Assembly: GCA_947179485.1 (NCBI GenBank)
Contig: OX359249.1
Coordinates: 37,000,250 to 37,064,249 of the forward strand
Source of the DNA: Allacma fusca
Lineage: Eukaryota > Arthropoda > Collembola > Symphypleona > Sminthuridae
Direction: 5' to 3'
Length of the DNA: 64,000 nt
In this document: positions 20,591-34,281 of the stretch, piece after piece
Layout of the letters: each line of letters opens with the position of its first letter
Position numbering within the stretch: the stretch's first letter is position 1
Made by a program: the position numbers and the translations under genes
Notes under the pieces: generated by a model
Seen by the model: only the letters and a program-made list of their open reading frames with translations
The model's database searches: none
What the model was told of the DNA's origin: nothing

Positions 20591-23500
20591 CTCACGTAAT
20601 CCAACAATTCAACCACTTCCGGTTTTATTTTTCAATCTTGCTTGTGACCGAGTATAATTTTCATCCTTTTCGTTGTTGTGACTGCTTGTCTGCTCATATA
20701 ATTCAGTAGTGTTCATTATGTAAAGCACTGTTGACTGTGTCTATATAAATACTTTCTCCTATATCTCCTGTAGATCTTCACCATCATAGTATAACGATAT
20801 TTTTTCCTGACGTATGTACCGTGTGTTTCATATCCCTTTTCTTCCCTCCTCCTAGCAATGACGCTAAATATGGGATTCCGCCATACTCAAGCAAAATTAT
20901 TTTCCACAGTTTTAGAAGGTTTCATTGACCTAGATCAAGAATAATTGCGAGCACAATCGTCAAACACATGAACAAAGTTGATATGTTTTGAGAACAATTT
21001 TCGACTTAGAACTATAATATTACACGCAAATGAATCCCCATGAAATTTGCTACAAACATAGTGTTTTGAAATACTTTTATGAACGCCAGACCTGTCCTGA
21101 AAAAATCACTGTATCAGATACTCGTTGGTTTCGCATTTTTGCTCATAATGATGACTTTCCCCAACCTATGAACATAGTTCATGTTTTTTGTATGTATGTA
21201 TATTTATTGTTTTTTTTTGAGAATGCACATACACAAGGTTTGCAGAATATATCACTTTTTGCTTTAACATGTTAGCAGATTCACAATTTTATGAGTCAAC
21301 TCTTAATGAAATATAATTATTTATCAAATCCAATATATTTAGATATGTGTATTGTTCTACATAATCCGTAATGAAAACTAGTATATCTCAATTAATTGTA
21401 TAATTTCCGTGAAACACATTAGATTAACAAAATAAGTCTTAACATCAATATGGTTTACGCCAACTTTCTCAACGTAGAGACCTATTGGATAGCTCTCCGG
21501 AAAGCCTACTAAATTTCCAACAAATGAGCAGTGGCTAAAATTCCCACTATGTCCACAGATGGGAATAATCATTGACTTATACCCCCCGGAAAAAACGTAA
21601 GCCAACATAGAGGCTGGAAATTTCATCTAGCTTATTGTTAGCAATGCGTTGGAAACTAGACAGACTTGGTTTATTGAATGAAAAACAGGTTGCAAAAATG
21701 TGCTTAAATATGTACCTAGTGACCTAGTGGTATACGTTTACACCTCCCCAAAGATTTTATTTACGGCTATGGTCTTTGAAAAAAATTTGCATTTAAGGCT
21801 CTACATCAATTTATTTGGTGTAACATCATCACTTTCTCCCCATTAGTCTATGTAATGGAAAATTTTGCAAAACATTTTTTCTGTTTTCAAGTAAATGTTT
21901 TTCCAGATATTCCATAATTGGTTCGATTGACATAAGTTAACAGTTAAGGCTGCAATCGCCAAAACTTTTTGCAAATAAAAGTTTCTACAAGAACTAAGCT
22001 ATGAGACAGGATTAAAACAAAGGAAAAATATTTTATCTGATGTCAGCTAAAAAATGGGAAACATGCCTCACATTTTTGGATCCTGTGGCCACATTATTTG
22101 ATTTGTAATAAAATAGATATTTGGGAAAACGTTTCGACAAGGGATGGGAAATTGTAACTAAAATCGTTGCAAAAAATCCAACTTTGCTATATTGTTTTCA
22201 CTATTTCGAAGGTGTTCTTATTATGAGTTAAGGAGGAGAAAATGTTTTACATGTTTATGTAATGAATGTTTTTTTTGTGTAAACACAAAAACCATTATTA
22301 TTTGCCATTCATATCTATCCCACATAATGAAGTTATTGTAGATTTTCTAACATTATTGTTTTTAGCATTGTTAGATATTTGTGGTCACATGATTCAAAGA
22401 TGCAAAACTAAGTATAGATTTTTGAAAGTTTTCGAAATTAAAACCTTTTTTCAGCTTAAAGCGTTTTGACTCTCATTGCTACGGATTTTAAATTTGGTGG
22501 CCTCTTTAAACTTTTAAAGAGCTGTGTATCTCCACCTTTAAAAATTGTTAGAAAGACCGGCAAAAAAAATGAGTCAAATGTGAATGTGAGAATAATTTGG
22601 AGGTGGATTTGCGGATGTTGTAATTTCCAAACTCTTCAAACTCCAATTGTTTTGAAATTTTATTACACCAGTCAAAGTGGCCGCACCAGTAGAAAATTTG
22701 ACGTAAACTTGAAATAACGCAAAAAAAAACCAATGCCATCTTTCGTGATTAGGTATGAAAAACTATTAGGTTGTCGACACTGGAAATAAAAAACAGTAGA
22801 GACAAATTCATAAATTTCTGTGGCTGAAAATGCAATCAAATGAGATCATAGTACTAAACGATCAAGGAATTTGGAAAAGTATTTCACTCATTTATCTAAA
22901 ATTCGGCAAAATAGAGGCCATTTGTGCTTTACGGTCAACCAAAACCACAATGATATTAGAAAATGGCGACATGTTGTAATCAATCAAAAATTTCGGATGA
23001 ATAAGAGCATTTCAAAGAGGCAGAGAAACATTGCTTTCTTAGTTTTTGGCAAATTATATAATAGCCTTTTTGTATTATATGCTACCTATAAATTTTAAGT
23101 TCATCCCGCTCCCCCCGAAAAAATCCGGGGTTTAGCACCTTCAAATGAGCGTCAAAAGGAATTTGAGAATGCCGTGAACAGTACGGTGTTATGGCTAAAA
23201 TCCTCAAAACATCTCTACTTAGCTTCATGTTTTTGACAATTGTGACTGCAATAATTCTTGAACTAGGTCAATAAAACAAATTTTGAAAAGGAAAATAATT
23301 TGCTTGAAAATGGGGGAATCGCATATATTGCGTCACTGTTCTTTATATGGACTAGGGAAGGATAAAAACCAGATGAAACATCCCGTAAATAGATGCTCAT
23401 TGTCAGAAATGTGTAACTTACGACTACCTATAAACTGATTGACTCATACATTTCTAAACTCCAAACCTAACTGTCGTGTGGATCAGCACTGCATGATTTT

Positions 23501-25297
23501 AGTATCTATGTCACATTCACTACTCTTCCAGATGTTAATAATTCATTTATCTCTCTTCGATGACACTTAAGTCGCTGCTTCGAATTTGATTGCATTAATT
23601 GTGTCTAAAAACATATGAGCGTGTGAATTTGAAGTACTTACTAGCTGCAATTAAAAATTGTTTTCTCTCACAATCAGAACGACGTTCTGCATCTCTACTG
23701 TCTGCATTCACATTCCTATGCTTTTAAAGGGCTTTCATTTCATGATGATTAACATAATATCTGCTTATACGATTTGTAGTGGTACATTCATTGCCAGCTC
23801 ATTTTTTCATACTGTTGACTGACAGTATGATTGCACGATTCAGTAAATGTTCAAGTTTATATTTCTACTGTGAACATGAATGCACGTGAGCATAGAGTTA
23901 AGCCCAATTATTAAAAAACCTATTGCAAAATCAAAATATACTAATGCTGATTGGAGTTCGACTGCTCGACTGACTGAGGCCAATGTGTATGAATGTATTT
24001 CCACAATACTCACACAGCAGAGGTATTCTGCCCCTACGCCGTGCTCACACACACACACACACATCGTTCCTATGAAATGCGAATTTTGGGTGTGTGTGTG
24101 TAAAGTTTACTACATTTACATTCCATTACCTATCCCTCCCTGGGGTGATGTGTGACTGTTCTGTGAAATTACTAAGGCAAGTACATACCATACCATATGT
24201 ACATGCGTGTCCTCATAACACAGTTGCGGGGAACATGTACAAACACTATCTTCCCTATTGTACTATATTCACCTTTAAAAAACGCCTTGCCGTTTAAATC
24301 CTAAAGGCATCCTCAAATGACTCCCTACAAGTAGATTTGTACTTATGCCTCTCTCTAACAACAAAAAAACAAGGAAAACGTTCGAGCAAAAGGAACAACG
24401 TTCATTAGCCTTCAATTCCCTCAATCTCTATCCTCCATAATGAGAGTCACATTGTTTCATTTATCTTGATCACTTCTAGCAACCTATCATCCCTCCCAAA
24501 TATCAATACAGTCTCTCTAAAAGCCATTAGATCACAATCAGTTCGAAATGAGGCTAAAACATGTTTTTACAAATTATTAATGAAGAGCTCGTCCACTTAA
24601 AAACCAGTCTTTTTTCTATCATTACTAAAATTAGCAACACTTTTAAATCCCGCTTTTAACTCTTAATAATAGAACAATCCCAGATCCCAGCTAGTTTACT
24701 CCAGCTAAAATACACACAGTAAATATAAGAGAAACAATGAAATATTATTGGGTACAAAGGCTCCGTTCCATTCATTCATAATTTTTTGAAAGCCGGTCCA
24801 TTATTAAAATTAACTCATTCAGGTATCTTATTAAATTTTATATTTCATAGAAATACTTAAATGACTGCAGATAAGATATTAAAGATCAATTTCCAGAAGT
24901 AGGAGTGGAACAGGACTCACAATCTGTGAACAATTTCTTCCTAATTTGATTAAATTTGTTTCTCAATTTTTTTTGCCAAAATGGGTACAATAAAATTACT
25001 GACTGTCAACAGTGTCATACTCGTTCCTTGAGTTGAAGACGGTTGAACACTGGGAGGGATGCAGTGACAACTGTGTTGTGGGAAGAACTGAAACGAAAGG
25101 CAGACGGCAGGACGTGGAACTGGGGTTGGGAGCCCCCTTTGGACGAAGAGTGAAGTGAGAGGCGTGCGTGATAAGCAGCATGGGAAAGGGGATGATGGGA
25201 AACGTATTGGTGCTCGTATGTAACTCGGCTTGGAGGTTCCGACAACGAGGTACTCGTCAGAATAAGGCAACACGTCCTGTGCGCCATAGTCGTTAGT
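20591..25297. other. Intergenic between Pcyt2 and RpL10; CA/GT microsatellite near 24.05 kb
   Basis: No gene is recognisable. A short (CA)n run lies at about 24048-24063, followed within about 30 bp by a (GT)n run (near 24091-24102), so the two could pair as a hairpin. The long minus-strand open frame at about 24950-25333 overlaps the likely RpL10 promoter and first exon and has no protein-like features. Confidence 0.4.
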
Positions 25298-25343
25298 CTT
25301 TTCTGTCGAGGGAGACGGAAGGTTGAACATCATTTATTTTAAG
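25298..25343 (+). promoter_or_regulatory. Probable RpL10 transcription start with 5'TOP-like tract and first non-coding exon
   Basis: A pyrimidine tract CTTTTCT starts at 25298. It is followed by a short stretch ending in AAG/GTAATT (donor at 25344), and a matching acceptor (GAATTCTAG) lies at 25472-25480, just before the exon that carries the RpL10 ATG. Ribosomal protein genes usually start transcription in such a tract, which links their translation to TOR signalling. The start position is inferred; no TATA box was identified. Confidence 0.4.
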
Positions 25344-25505
25344 GTAATTTTTAAAAGTGATCTCCTCGATTCAAATTAAGTGTTTTTCATGAAATTATTG
25401 AGAGTAGTCCTTTCCTCGATCATTTATTTAGACCTTGAATGAACAAATTACTTAAATTGTGCTTTTTATTTGAATTCTAGGTAGTGTTTCCGTAAATTCG
25501 GTAAC

Positions 25506-26968
25506 ATGGGTCGCCGACCAGCAAGATGGTGAGTTTGTCCTTCATTTAAATTTCATTTGAAAGGAGTGATTCTATTGCTTTGGGATCTTCTCTGTAGTTT
25601 TGAATACCGAATTTTAGTTAAATAAACTTTGGAGTAGCGAACTAACATTTAGAGTAAAAAAACTTTGGAGCCGGTTAATCGTAGTGGGGTTGAGTTTGGA
25701 AGAAAGGATTTGAAAGGTTTGGATGAAAGGATTAGCATTTGAAGTATGGTAATTTGCTTGTATTTGATCGACGAAAACGTGGGATACAATTTTGTGAAAG
25801 TAGTTCAGGATAGAGTTTTTTGTAATTTTTGCATTGTAGTGTGAAATGAGGGATCTGGTGGGTTTATCGTAGGTATGATGGGTGGCCATGTGCCATCGTG
25901 TTAGGATTTGAGTGGTGAGTAGGCATTGAGGTTGTTGAGCTGTTGACGAAGGGCACTTCCCTCGGTTGTTACCCGTGATGAGTTACAACCTGAATTTAAA
26001 GGGCCGAAAGTAAAATCATCCGTTTGTCGCCTTTTGCAATGCTTGTTAACATCGCTGCAAAAGTGAACTTCAAAGGGATACAAAATACGTTGCGAGTTAG
26101 TTTTATTTAGCAGTACATATATATGTATGTAGTACATGCGGCTGGGGAACACTTGACTGATGTGTGAAACGTTTTGATAAGTCTGGAGTAGATTGTTTGT
26201 TGGAGTGTAATATGACGTGATTTTGGTTGTCTGCAGCTATCGGTATTGTAAAAACAAGCCGTATCCTAAGTCGCGTTTCTGTCGTGGTGTCCCCGATGCC
26301 AAGATCAGAATTTTTGATCTGGGAAAGAAGAAGGCCCGCGTGGAGGACTTCCCCCTTTGTGTCCATTTAGTGTCAGATGAGTACGAACAGCTCTCATCCG
26401 AAGCACTGGAAGCAGGACGTATTTGTGCAAACAAGTACATGGTCAAGTCCTGCGGTAAGGACCAGTTCCACATACGAATGCGACTTCATCCATTCCATGT
26501 CATCCGGATCAATAAGATGTTGTCCTGTGCCGGAGCCGATCGACTCCAAACTGGAATGAGAGGTGCTTTTGGAAAGCCTCAAGGCACCGTGGCGCGTGTT
26601 CGTATCGGTCAGCCCATCATGAGCGTCCGAACTTTGGATAAACATAAGGCTTCCGTTATTGAAGCTCTCCGTCGTGCGAAGTTCAAGTTCCCTGGACGCC
26701 AGAAGGTATTGATGGTGTTTAATTTGATTTAGCTGGAGGGGATGGAATGATTGATTTGAGGATCAGCATTTTAATGTATGACTTTTTTTTACTTTAGATT
26801 TTCGTCTCCAAGAAGTGGGGATTTACTAAGTTCGAGCGTCCAGAATACGAGAAATTGAAGAATGACGGACGTTTGTACGCTGACGGCTGCAATGTAAAAT
26901 ACCTCCCGGAACATGGACCTTTAGCTGATTGGAAGAAAGTCCAACGTGAAATCGCAGGATTGGCGTAA
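25506..26968 (+). CDS. RpL10: Large-subunit ribosomal protein L10 (uL16), 220 aa
   Basis: L10 (uL16) is a component of the 60S subunit, needed late in cytoplasmic 60S maturation and for subunit joining. Coding exons are 25506-25528, 26237-26705 and 26798-26968; phases agree and total 663 nt, giving 220 residues against about 214-218 in animals. The N-terminus [20 protein letters not shown] and the internal blocks [20 protein letters not shown] and [20 protein letters not shown] are the near-invariant L10 signature. The first coding exon is tiny (7 codons plus 2 bases), so the start depends on recognising MGRRPARC/YRYC across the intron. A 5'UTR intron (25344-25480) is probable. The 0.7-kb second intron could host a snoRNA, as RPL10 introns do in other animals, but I could not define one. 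The gene is convergent with PLC gamma downstream. No breaks were seen. Confidence 0.97.
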
Positions 26969-27048
26969 AGTCAGTTAACTCTTGGTCTTTACTAATCCAA
27001 GAAAGATTACATCCAGTGACTTGGGTTTTGTTATATTTCGATCTTGAG

Positions 27049-27054
27049 AATAAA
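27049..27054 (+). terminator. Polyadenylation signal of RpL10 (AATAAA)
   Basis: A canonical AATAAA lies about 80 bp after the RpL10 stop codon, giving the short 3'UTR usual for ribosomal protein genes. The next gene, on the other strand, ends about 330 bp further on. Confidence 0.65.
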
Positions 27055-27380
27055 GATATAATCTGAAAAATATGCAATGTGTACTTATACTCCAACTTAT
27101 TAATGATCATACTAACGCGTAGTTTTTACGTGGCATAAAAGTTATGCCGAAAAAGCTTACTGTTTGGGAGTACAAATTGAAGTGGTGTGCAAGATGTGCT
27201 TATACTGCACAATAAAAGGTACCGATTTTTAGCTGAATTAATTGTATTGTAAAAGGAATTTATTTAAAAATACAAAATTCTTTAAATTAATTGGTAGACT
27301 TGAGACAATCTCGTTGAAAATTAAAATTCGAATAAGAATCAATAGCCGTACTAAAAATAACATTGGAATAAATCACTTTA

Positions 27381-30300
27381 TCAGTTCGTAACAGTTTTGA
27401 AATGTACAAGAAGACTTGCTAGCTCAATTTCTTCACTGTAGCCATTTAAAAGTTGAATGCTTCGGTAACCACTTTTCAGACAGTTGATCTGTGTAAGAAA
27501 ACAAAGACTCACGCAAATGCTAGAAAACAAATCGTAAAAAGCCTATCTTGTATCAAAAATATTACGATAATAAGTTACCTGGTAAGTACACTGTCCCACG
27601 AAGTTCGGGTCCCCAAACATATCTTCGTCATAAACAATGATTCTTAACATAGCGCATTCAGGGTATAACACACTAAATCTAAAGCATTCGTTCCAATATG
27701 GATTCAGCCCATTATCTTCTGCTTAAAAAAAGAGTGGTTTGAATATTTCCATAATAAGTACATTAGTTCAAATTTTGAAAATATCTAAGAGAGATTTAAT
27801 AATAACTTACGGACTGTTCGAGTTTTGAAAATTTGACTAAAATATTGATTTTTGTGATCACTTCCCAGCAGCTCTATCTCTACAAAGGGGCTAATAATAC
27901 CTCTCCCTGACTTCCACAGATGTCGACCAGCAAGTATCTACATAGTTTAGGCAATAAGAGGATACCCTTAAATACGAATTGATAAAACGAGTTTTTTGGC
28001 TGCATACACTTAAGATATTCTTCTGTAGTCGTAAAATATTTAATGACACTCCAAACTAGTTACCAAATGTCATTTTATAATCAGGGAGTAAACGAAATCA
28101 AACATTCTCAGTCTGAACACAATACGTAATAACGTCCAAGGTAAAGTACTTACAGTCATTATGTATTCAATGGGTTCGGGTTCGTAGAAATTTTCTGTTG
28201 CAAACATAAATTCTGGTCGTAGAATATATCCGCAAGCACCATTCTGGCGGAACTTTCCTTGATTTATCTGCAGTGCTTTATCTAGTATGAAACAATGAAT
28301 TTAATTTTGAAATGAATTAAAATACGATAAAGCAGAACAAAGTTAAGCAGAATAGGAACGAATTTTAACAAACCTGGAGTTTGATAATTCAAAGCCACCA
28401 TTTGACACCCAACACTCCAGAAAGGTACAGGGTTATAATTTGAGGAATCCAAGCGTTGGCCTTTGGGATACACTCGACTTAACTGAACCTAATATAACAT
28501 GAGATGAATTACAGAATCATCAAGCTTGTTTTATGCAAAGTATTGGCACGAATTGAATTATAAAAACACTTTTGATATGGAACCAGCTTACCTGATGGTA
28601 CCACATGAAGAAATCTCGTTCTGAACTAAATAACTTATCAGCTGTTGTCTCTGGGAAAGAGCTCATTTCTTGAAAAGCCCTACCGTTGGTTTTTATCCTT
28701 TCCATCGAAAATTTATTTACAGAGCAACAATAAATAATCAGGCTACTCAATTCTTTTGCGATACGATTAACTCGTTCCATCCTTTTGTTTTCGGTTTCCT
28801 TAAAATTATCATTAAAAGTAACAACCCATTAAAAACATTCACATTAGACCTTTAGCTCGTACTAAAGTCGGTGGTCTAAAAAACGTTTACCCTCTCCGAA
28901 ACAATTTCTCCGACGCTTCTTATAGCTTCCACCCACAAGATTCCCTCATCTTTCCGTTCGACTCCAAACGTACTGACACTTCCTTCATGTTCAATAAAAA
29001 CTCTCCAAGGAAATTCAGTGCCAGAAACACATCGAAGTTCCACGACAGCTCCAGTTAAATCCACGCAGCCTTTTTGTAAATCACCCAAGATACAGTTTTC
29101 CTCTATCAAAGCAACATGATTTGAAGGAAACCATCCTGTAGTTCCATTGAATTCACCTCTCCACCAACCATCGTGTTCCTTCACTATATTTATTATCACA
29201 TCGTCCTTTTCGAATGTTAATTCATCTTCACGTCTAGCCTTGTAGTCATACAAGGCACGAGCAGAAAGCTGTAATAAAATATTATAATGTTAAGAAACGC
29301 CTGCACATATTCTAGAAAATGTCACTAATGAAATCCAGTTCCAGCAAAAATCCATAAAGTTATTACCTCAGCTTCTTGCTTGAATACGTTAGTATCTAAG
29401 TAATCCGTATACACCTGCTGGTCCATAGTATTTTCGAAGTATACCATCTCTGCTCTGAGCAAATCTTCCGTCAGTGGATATTTAAGACATACACCAGAAT
29501 AAAACGCATGTTTCTGATAGTATGTAACCAAATCTACTATTGTTTCGAATTTATTTTGCCCAACAATGAATAATCTTCCGTCTTCTTTAATCACACAATG
29601 TTTTATTTTGTTCTTCGCCCTACGAAAAATAAAACATTCTAGGTGTGAACGTGAAGTTAAAAAATGCCGTCTTTCTCAAAAATGTCAAAAAGAATTATTT
29701 CTATACCTGAAAGATATTACGAATCGTCTATCATCAGTTGTTGAAGAAGGTCGAACCAGATATGTGCCGTCCAAACGCACTCTCTTTAATAAATCTTCTG
29801 ATCCGATTCGATCAATTGTATGAAACCATGGTTTCCCTTCATGACTTGAAGGCTGTGGAACGGGATCTCCTAATTTAACGTGAAATTCCTGTAAACAAAT
29901 AGAAATAAAAGTGTCGTTCTACCATTTCTACGACTATTGCCAGCTAGTAATCACAACTTTCACTGCGGAAATTTTTACTCACTAGTCCACGAATGGGATG
30001 CTCCCGATAGTACATGATGAGGGAATACAAACTATCAAACAACATGGAATCCACAAGGTAATACTTTACCTGTCCCCATTCATACTTACTGTGAATGTGA
30101 CAGTGAATGACTCTTCCTTTTCTCCTATTAAAAGTACACACAATTTCATTCAGCTGGTCCCATGTCTTTATAATACTTACGAGACAAAAATGGCACAACT
30201 TATTTAATTACCATGCAGATAATGTATAATCGCCGACAAAAGTTTCACTTTCACGAACAAGAAATGTTCCATCGACTTGTTTGTAGTTGGAAATTAAAAC

Positions 30301-33300
30301 AACAGCTGTACTTCTTCCACCCTTTAACCTACCATGAAACCACTTCTCACTGTAATGAAGTTCCTCAGTCTTAACACTTTCTTGGGACTAACAAAAAATA
30401 ACCAATATCATTGGCTGACCTGGGTAGAGCATTTGTAAATTAGGCATCGAAAATGTCTAAAAAAATCAAGAAATACTTACCGCATCTTCTTCCTGGCTAC
30501 TACTGTTTGCTTGTTCATTGTTGATGGAATTATCCTGAGACATCTCTGTGTACAGTAATTTGGCTTTCGTCAGAACAAAGAAATGGGGCTGCCAGCGACT
30601 GTTATCTTCTATATACATCGTTCCATTTTTTATCGTGTTGCTTAGGTCCATTTCCTTTGCTGTAATTATAAACAAAATGATTTCTCAATCCTTAAATGGT
30701 TAGCACAAGAAATTCAATCCCGAAGCTTAAGTTGTATTGCAAGCAAATTAAACAGCATGTCAAACAAGCACTCACAAAAATCCTCAACACGAACAAACTG
30801 TTCATCATCACTAACACCCTCAGGTAATTTTTTATGTTTCAGTATTATCCGTCCTCGCAGTTGTTCTGGAGATGGCAATGCAGTTTCAGTTTTATTTAGT
30901 TGGTTCACAACTAAGCTATCACCAAACGTATCCTACGAATGCAAAATTATTATATCAATTCAAGCCTTTGCGTATATTTGGCATGAATCATCCAATAAAT
31001 TGTTCCAAAAATTACCACAAAAAGCTGCGCCATTTTTCTTTGTTGCGGAAGGGTGCAATGATCCTCAATGCTCAAAATTAGAGGATATCTAGAAACCCAG
31101 TAATATTAGTTATCAGTTCGACAGTACAATAAAATAGCTAACCATGTACAATATAAAAAACAATAATAAAACATTGTCTTACTCCGACTGTGCAAAGGCG
31201 TAATCCCTAATGACTCTGCATACATCACTAAATCTTATCTTTGAAGTAAGTGTGTGACCGTGGAAGATAAATGGTTGCCCATCTGAACCATCCCAACAAT
31301 CTAGCTCCACACATCGGCAAGAATTCAGCAAACACCGAATGTAGGCTTCTGTAGAGGATTCAGAACTGAACTGATCCCCAGTTAGATATGTATTGTGCGA
31401 AGAAGCAATATAATAATGGGACAAAGGTCGTGTCATATCCTGGCAAACTTGATCCTGCTTCTCGTCCCAAATTGTATTTTGCTTGCTGAACAGATAATCC
31501 AAAAACTAGAACGATCAAACAAAAAGTTTTTATTCTTTTCGAAGATGAAGAAACTTCAAGTATTTTGATTAAATTTTACCTCTTCTGCGGTAATGTATGT
31601 GGTTCCAGTTCTATTTGGGTCTTGAAAAAATCGATTCATCTCAGCGTTAATATCTGTACTGGAATCATTTTGTTCTTCCCTTAGAAATAAATTCACTTGG
31701 TCGTAGTCAACGTACCTTTCCCGCAAGTACTTTTGGAAATGAATATTTAACACCTATAATGGTAAATGCATTAATGACACAATTAAAACAGTACGACAGA
31801 GCAAGCTCAAAACGTCATTAAATCTAACATTATACCTGTGGATCATGCATGAGCTGGTGAAACAATTGTGCGAAGTCGTCAAAGCCAATTTCACCGCTTT
31901 TTTTCGCATCAAAGTCTTGAAATAAATCCCGAAGCTTCCCGGTACTTAATTTGCAATTGATTTTGGGTAGGAATGCTTTCAGTTCCTTGAGATTAATCCT
32001 GTGTTACATATTAAGAAAAACAGAAATTTACACTCGATTTAATCTGCTGCGTCAGACTATCTACGGCAACTTAGCATAATTTACAATATATTATATACTT
32101 TTGTCTTCTCTCTAACTAAACTTGGTAACTTTTTTTAGCAGGCTTGGTAAAAAAAAGTTCAATTCCACCACTTTAAAGATTTTTTTTGTACGTTTTTCAA
32201 AATAACAAGCGTTGACCTAAATCAACTCATCAGGTCACAGCCACCAAATTCACGACTGTAGTATTTCATTCCGATTTTTCATTTCCAAAATAATTAAAAA
32301 AAAAAAAGTTGACGCCAGTTAACAGCAAATTTCATGGGAGTTAAAATTTTATATCATACAAATTACTACGCGGAGTAATCTGGACATAGTGGTTCTAGCT
32401 CCATGAACCATGCCGGATAGCCGAGCAAAGTCTCCCCGAGAATTTTCCGACCCGTTAGCATATTCTACTCTTCCAGTACTCAAGACCCCCCAGCATTTTT
32501 CGGGAAGCCCTTTCCAGGCCTAAATCGCAAACTTGCCACACGTTCGACCCGCAGTTTCAGCAGATTACTCAGCATAGTATAAAATTTTAACAGCAATAAC
32601 TTTTTTTAAATATTTTGAATCGGGATGCAAGATTTGTGCAAAAAATTCCGACTTTGAAAACTCCCGCGGTTGTGATCTGATAGATTGATGTAAGTCCAGG
32701 CTTAACATTCGAAAAATCTGCAAAAAAAACTTTAAAATGGGGGAATGGAAATGCTATCAAGACTGCTTGGTAGGTATAGGGTGATACAGGTGTAGGATAC
32801 GGAGCTCCATGTACACTCGTACATAGTATAAGTATAATACAACGTAGGGTGTTAAGGTACAACAAAGTAATACATTTACAAAATCAGAGGCACAAGATAA
32901 ATCTATTCTCTCGGGTCGAATTCCCAACTTCAATGTGTAAACAACATGAATAAATTATACTACAAGTATTTAATAATGTAAGGGTTTTTTTCACTTACGA
33001 CCCCTTGACAGCTGAATGCGATGCTTCTAAATTATAAAACTGCTTCCTCAACCATGTTTCAAGTTGAACACTGTAACTTGATTCTTTCGTCTCCATCACC
33101 AAATACTTGATTGTCCTTACCCAAAGTTCACATTCCTTTTCAGATAAAGCTATTAAAACAAAACATGATTTAATCGGTTCGTTTTAATTTCACATCCGTC
33201 TTACTTCATTCTCGAAGCTTCATATTCCTCCGCATATCAAAGTTTCAGTAACAAAAAAGAACAAGTTCCATCCCAAAAATCTTCCCAATTCGAATCCTCT

Positions 33301-33938
33301 CTACACTTTAGATTCTAATAGCATTTATGAGCTAATTAAACCCCTAAATTCATGAATGATCCTACAAGTAAAGTATTCCCCTAAACTTCCCTTCTCCTTC
33401 CCTGAAAACAATTCTTACAAAGCCCCCGTAAAGTAATCACTCATCCACCTACCAGCAATAGATAAAGTTGAAAGACGGAACTCGGACCCATAAAAAACAA
33501 CAAAACATTTCGAATTATCATGTTTCTTCCCATCCTCCGGCCACTTTTCAAAATCCTTCGAACTTTTTCCAACTCGTATGTCCCGAACTTCGCGGAAGTC
33601 AACTAAAATTAAATTAAATCCCGTTACAAACCACATTTTCAATTTGAACAAAATTAATAAATCCTATTTGAATACTGAAATATTACAATTTCTTCCTACT
33701 TTTGATATAATGTCAACGTCAACACAGCTTAAAATAACCCACCTGCCCCATCCACAAGACCTTTTGAAGTTTTCTGCCAGACAATTTGACGTGTTTCCCT
33801 CCTTATCATCAGAGTTTTCTTCTCCGGTCTTTTCCGGTAATTGAACTTGGTTACGACAGTTCCTCGTTCTAACTGCGAGATAAGAAGCTCCATTTCCGGG
33901 ATCGTAACACCGGAAGTACTAACTCGGTGTTCACTCAT
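27381..33938 (-). CDS. PLCG1: Phospholipase C gamma (20 exons, 1173 aa)
   Basis: The enzyme hydrolyses PIP2 to IP3 and diacylglycerol downstream of receptor tyrosine kinases; the Drosophila orthologue is small wing (sl). Exons (minus strand): 33938-33743, 33602-33453, 33149-32999, 31998-31836, 31753-31580, 31505-31183, 31088-31016, 30932-30776, 30659-30481, 30387-30212, 30124-29983, 29888-29707, 29619-29367, 29268-28891, 28798-28592, 28488-28374, 28281-28154, 27937-27811, 27718-27579, 27488-27381. Every junction is GT-AG and in phase (3522 nt). Approximate domains: PH 20-165; EF-hand-like 166-278; catalytic X 290-440, with the catalytic-type histidines in SSHNTYL and FHGHTL; first half of a split PH 465-500; N-SH2 528-625 (WFHGRL, TFLVRES); C-SH2 640-755 (YLVRPS); SH3 776-830 ([15 protein letters not shown]); second PH half 840-900; Y 925-1045 ([15 protein letters not shown]); C2 1046-1160. 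The linker between C-SH2 and SH3 has several tyrosines, where kinases activate the family. The protein ends right after C2, with no long tail. No breaks were seen. Confidence 0.96.
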
Positions 33939-34250
33939 CTTTCGGGAGAGTGGTTCTCAACGGAAATCCGTTCACTGGAAAACACTTTTAACTTGGGGAG
34001 GCCATGTCCAGAGGGGGGTCCTGGCTCATTAAAAATATTCTACTTTACCTTCTTCGACCTTCACAACTGGTCCCCGTCACCTGATAATATGCTTCTGAGA
34101 CTTGTTGACATGACTGTCTTCGACTCTGATTATCCCGCAATACAGTGTTGGAGCAAAAGTGTGGTAGAGAAAGTGAAGTAAGTAGATCACAAATCACAGA
34201 ACAGATGATCTTCCAATAACTTTGTTATTATTATTTTTAACCCTTGGCAA

Positions 34251-34281
<31 letters not shown>

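Noticed and set aside
24950..25333. Long minus-strand open frame (127 codons) upstream of RpL10
   Set aside because: It overlaps the likely RpL10 start site and 5'UTR exon, has no domain, and its composition fits chance openness in a locally GC-richer stretch.
25970..26060. Possible box C/D snoRNA in the RpL10 intron (GTGATGA near 25975, CTGA near 25990)
   Set aside because: The CTGA is too close to the C-like box, and no second D box or closing stem was found at a normal distance. Only a dedicated snoRNA search could settle it.
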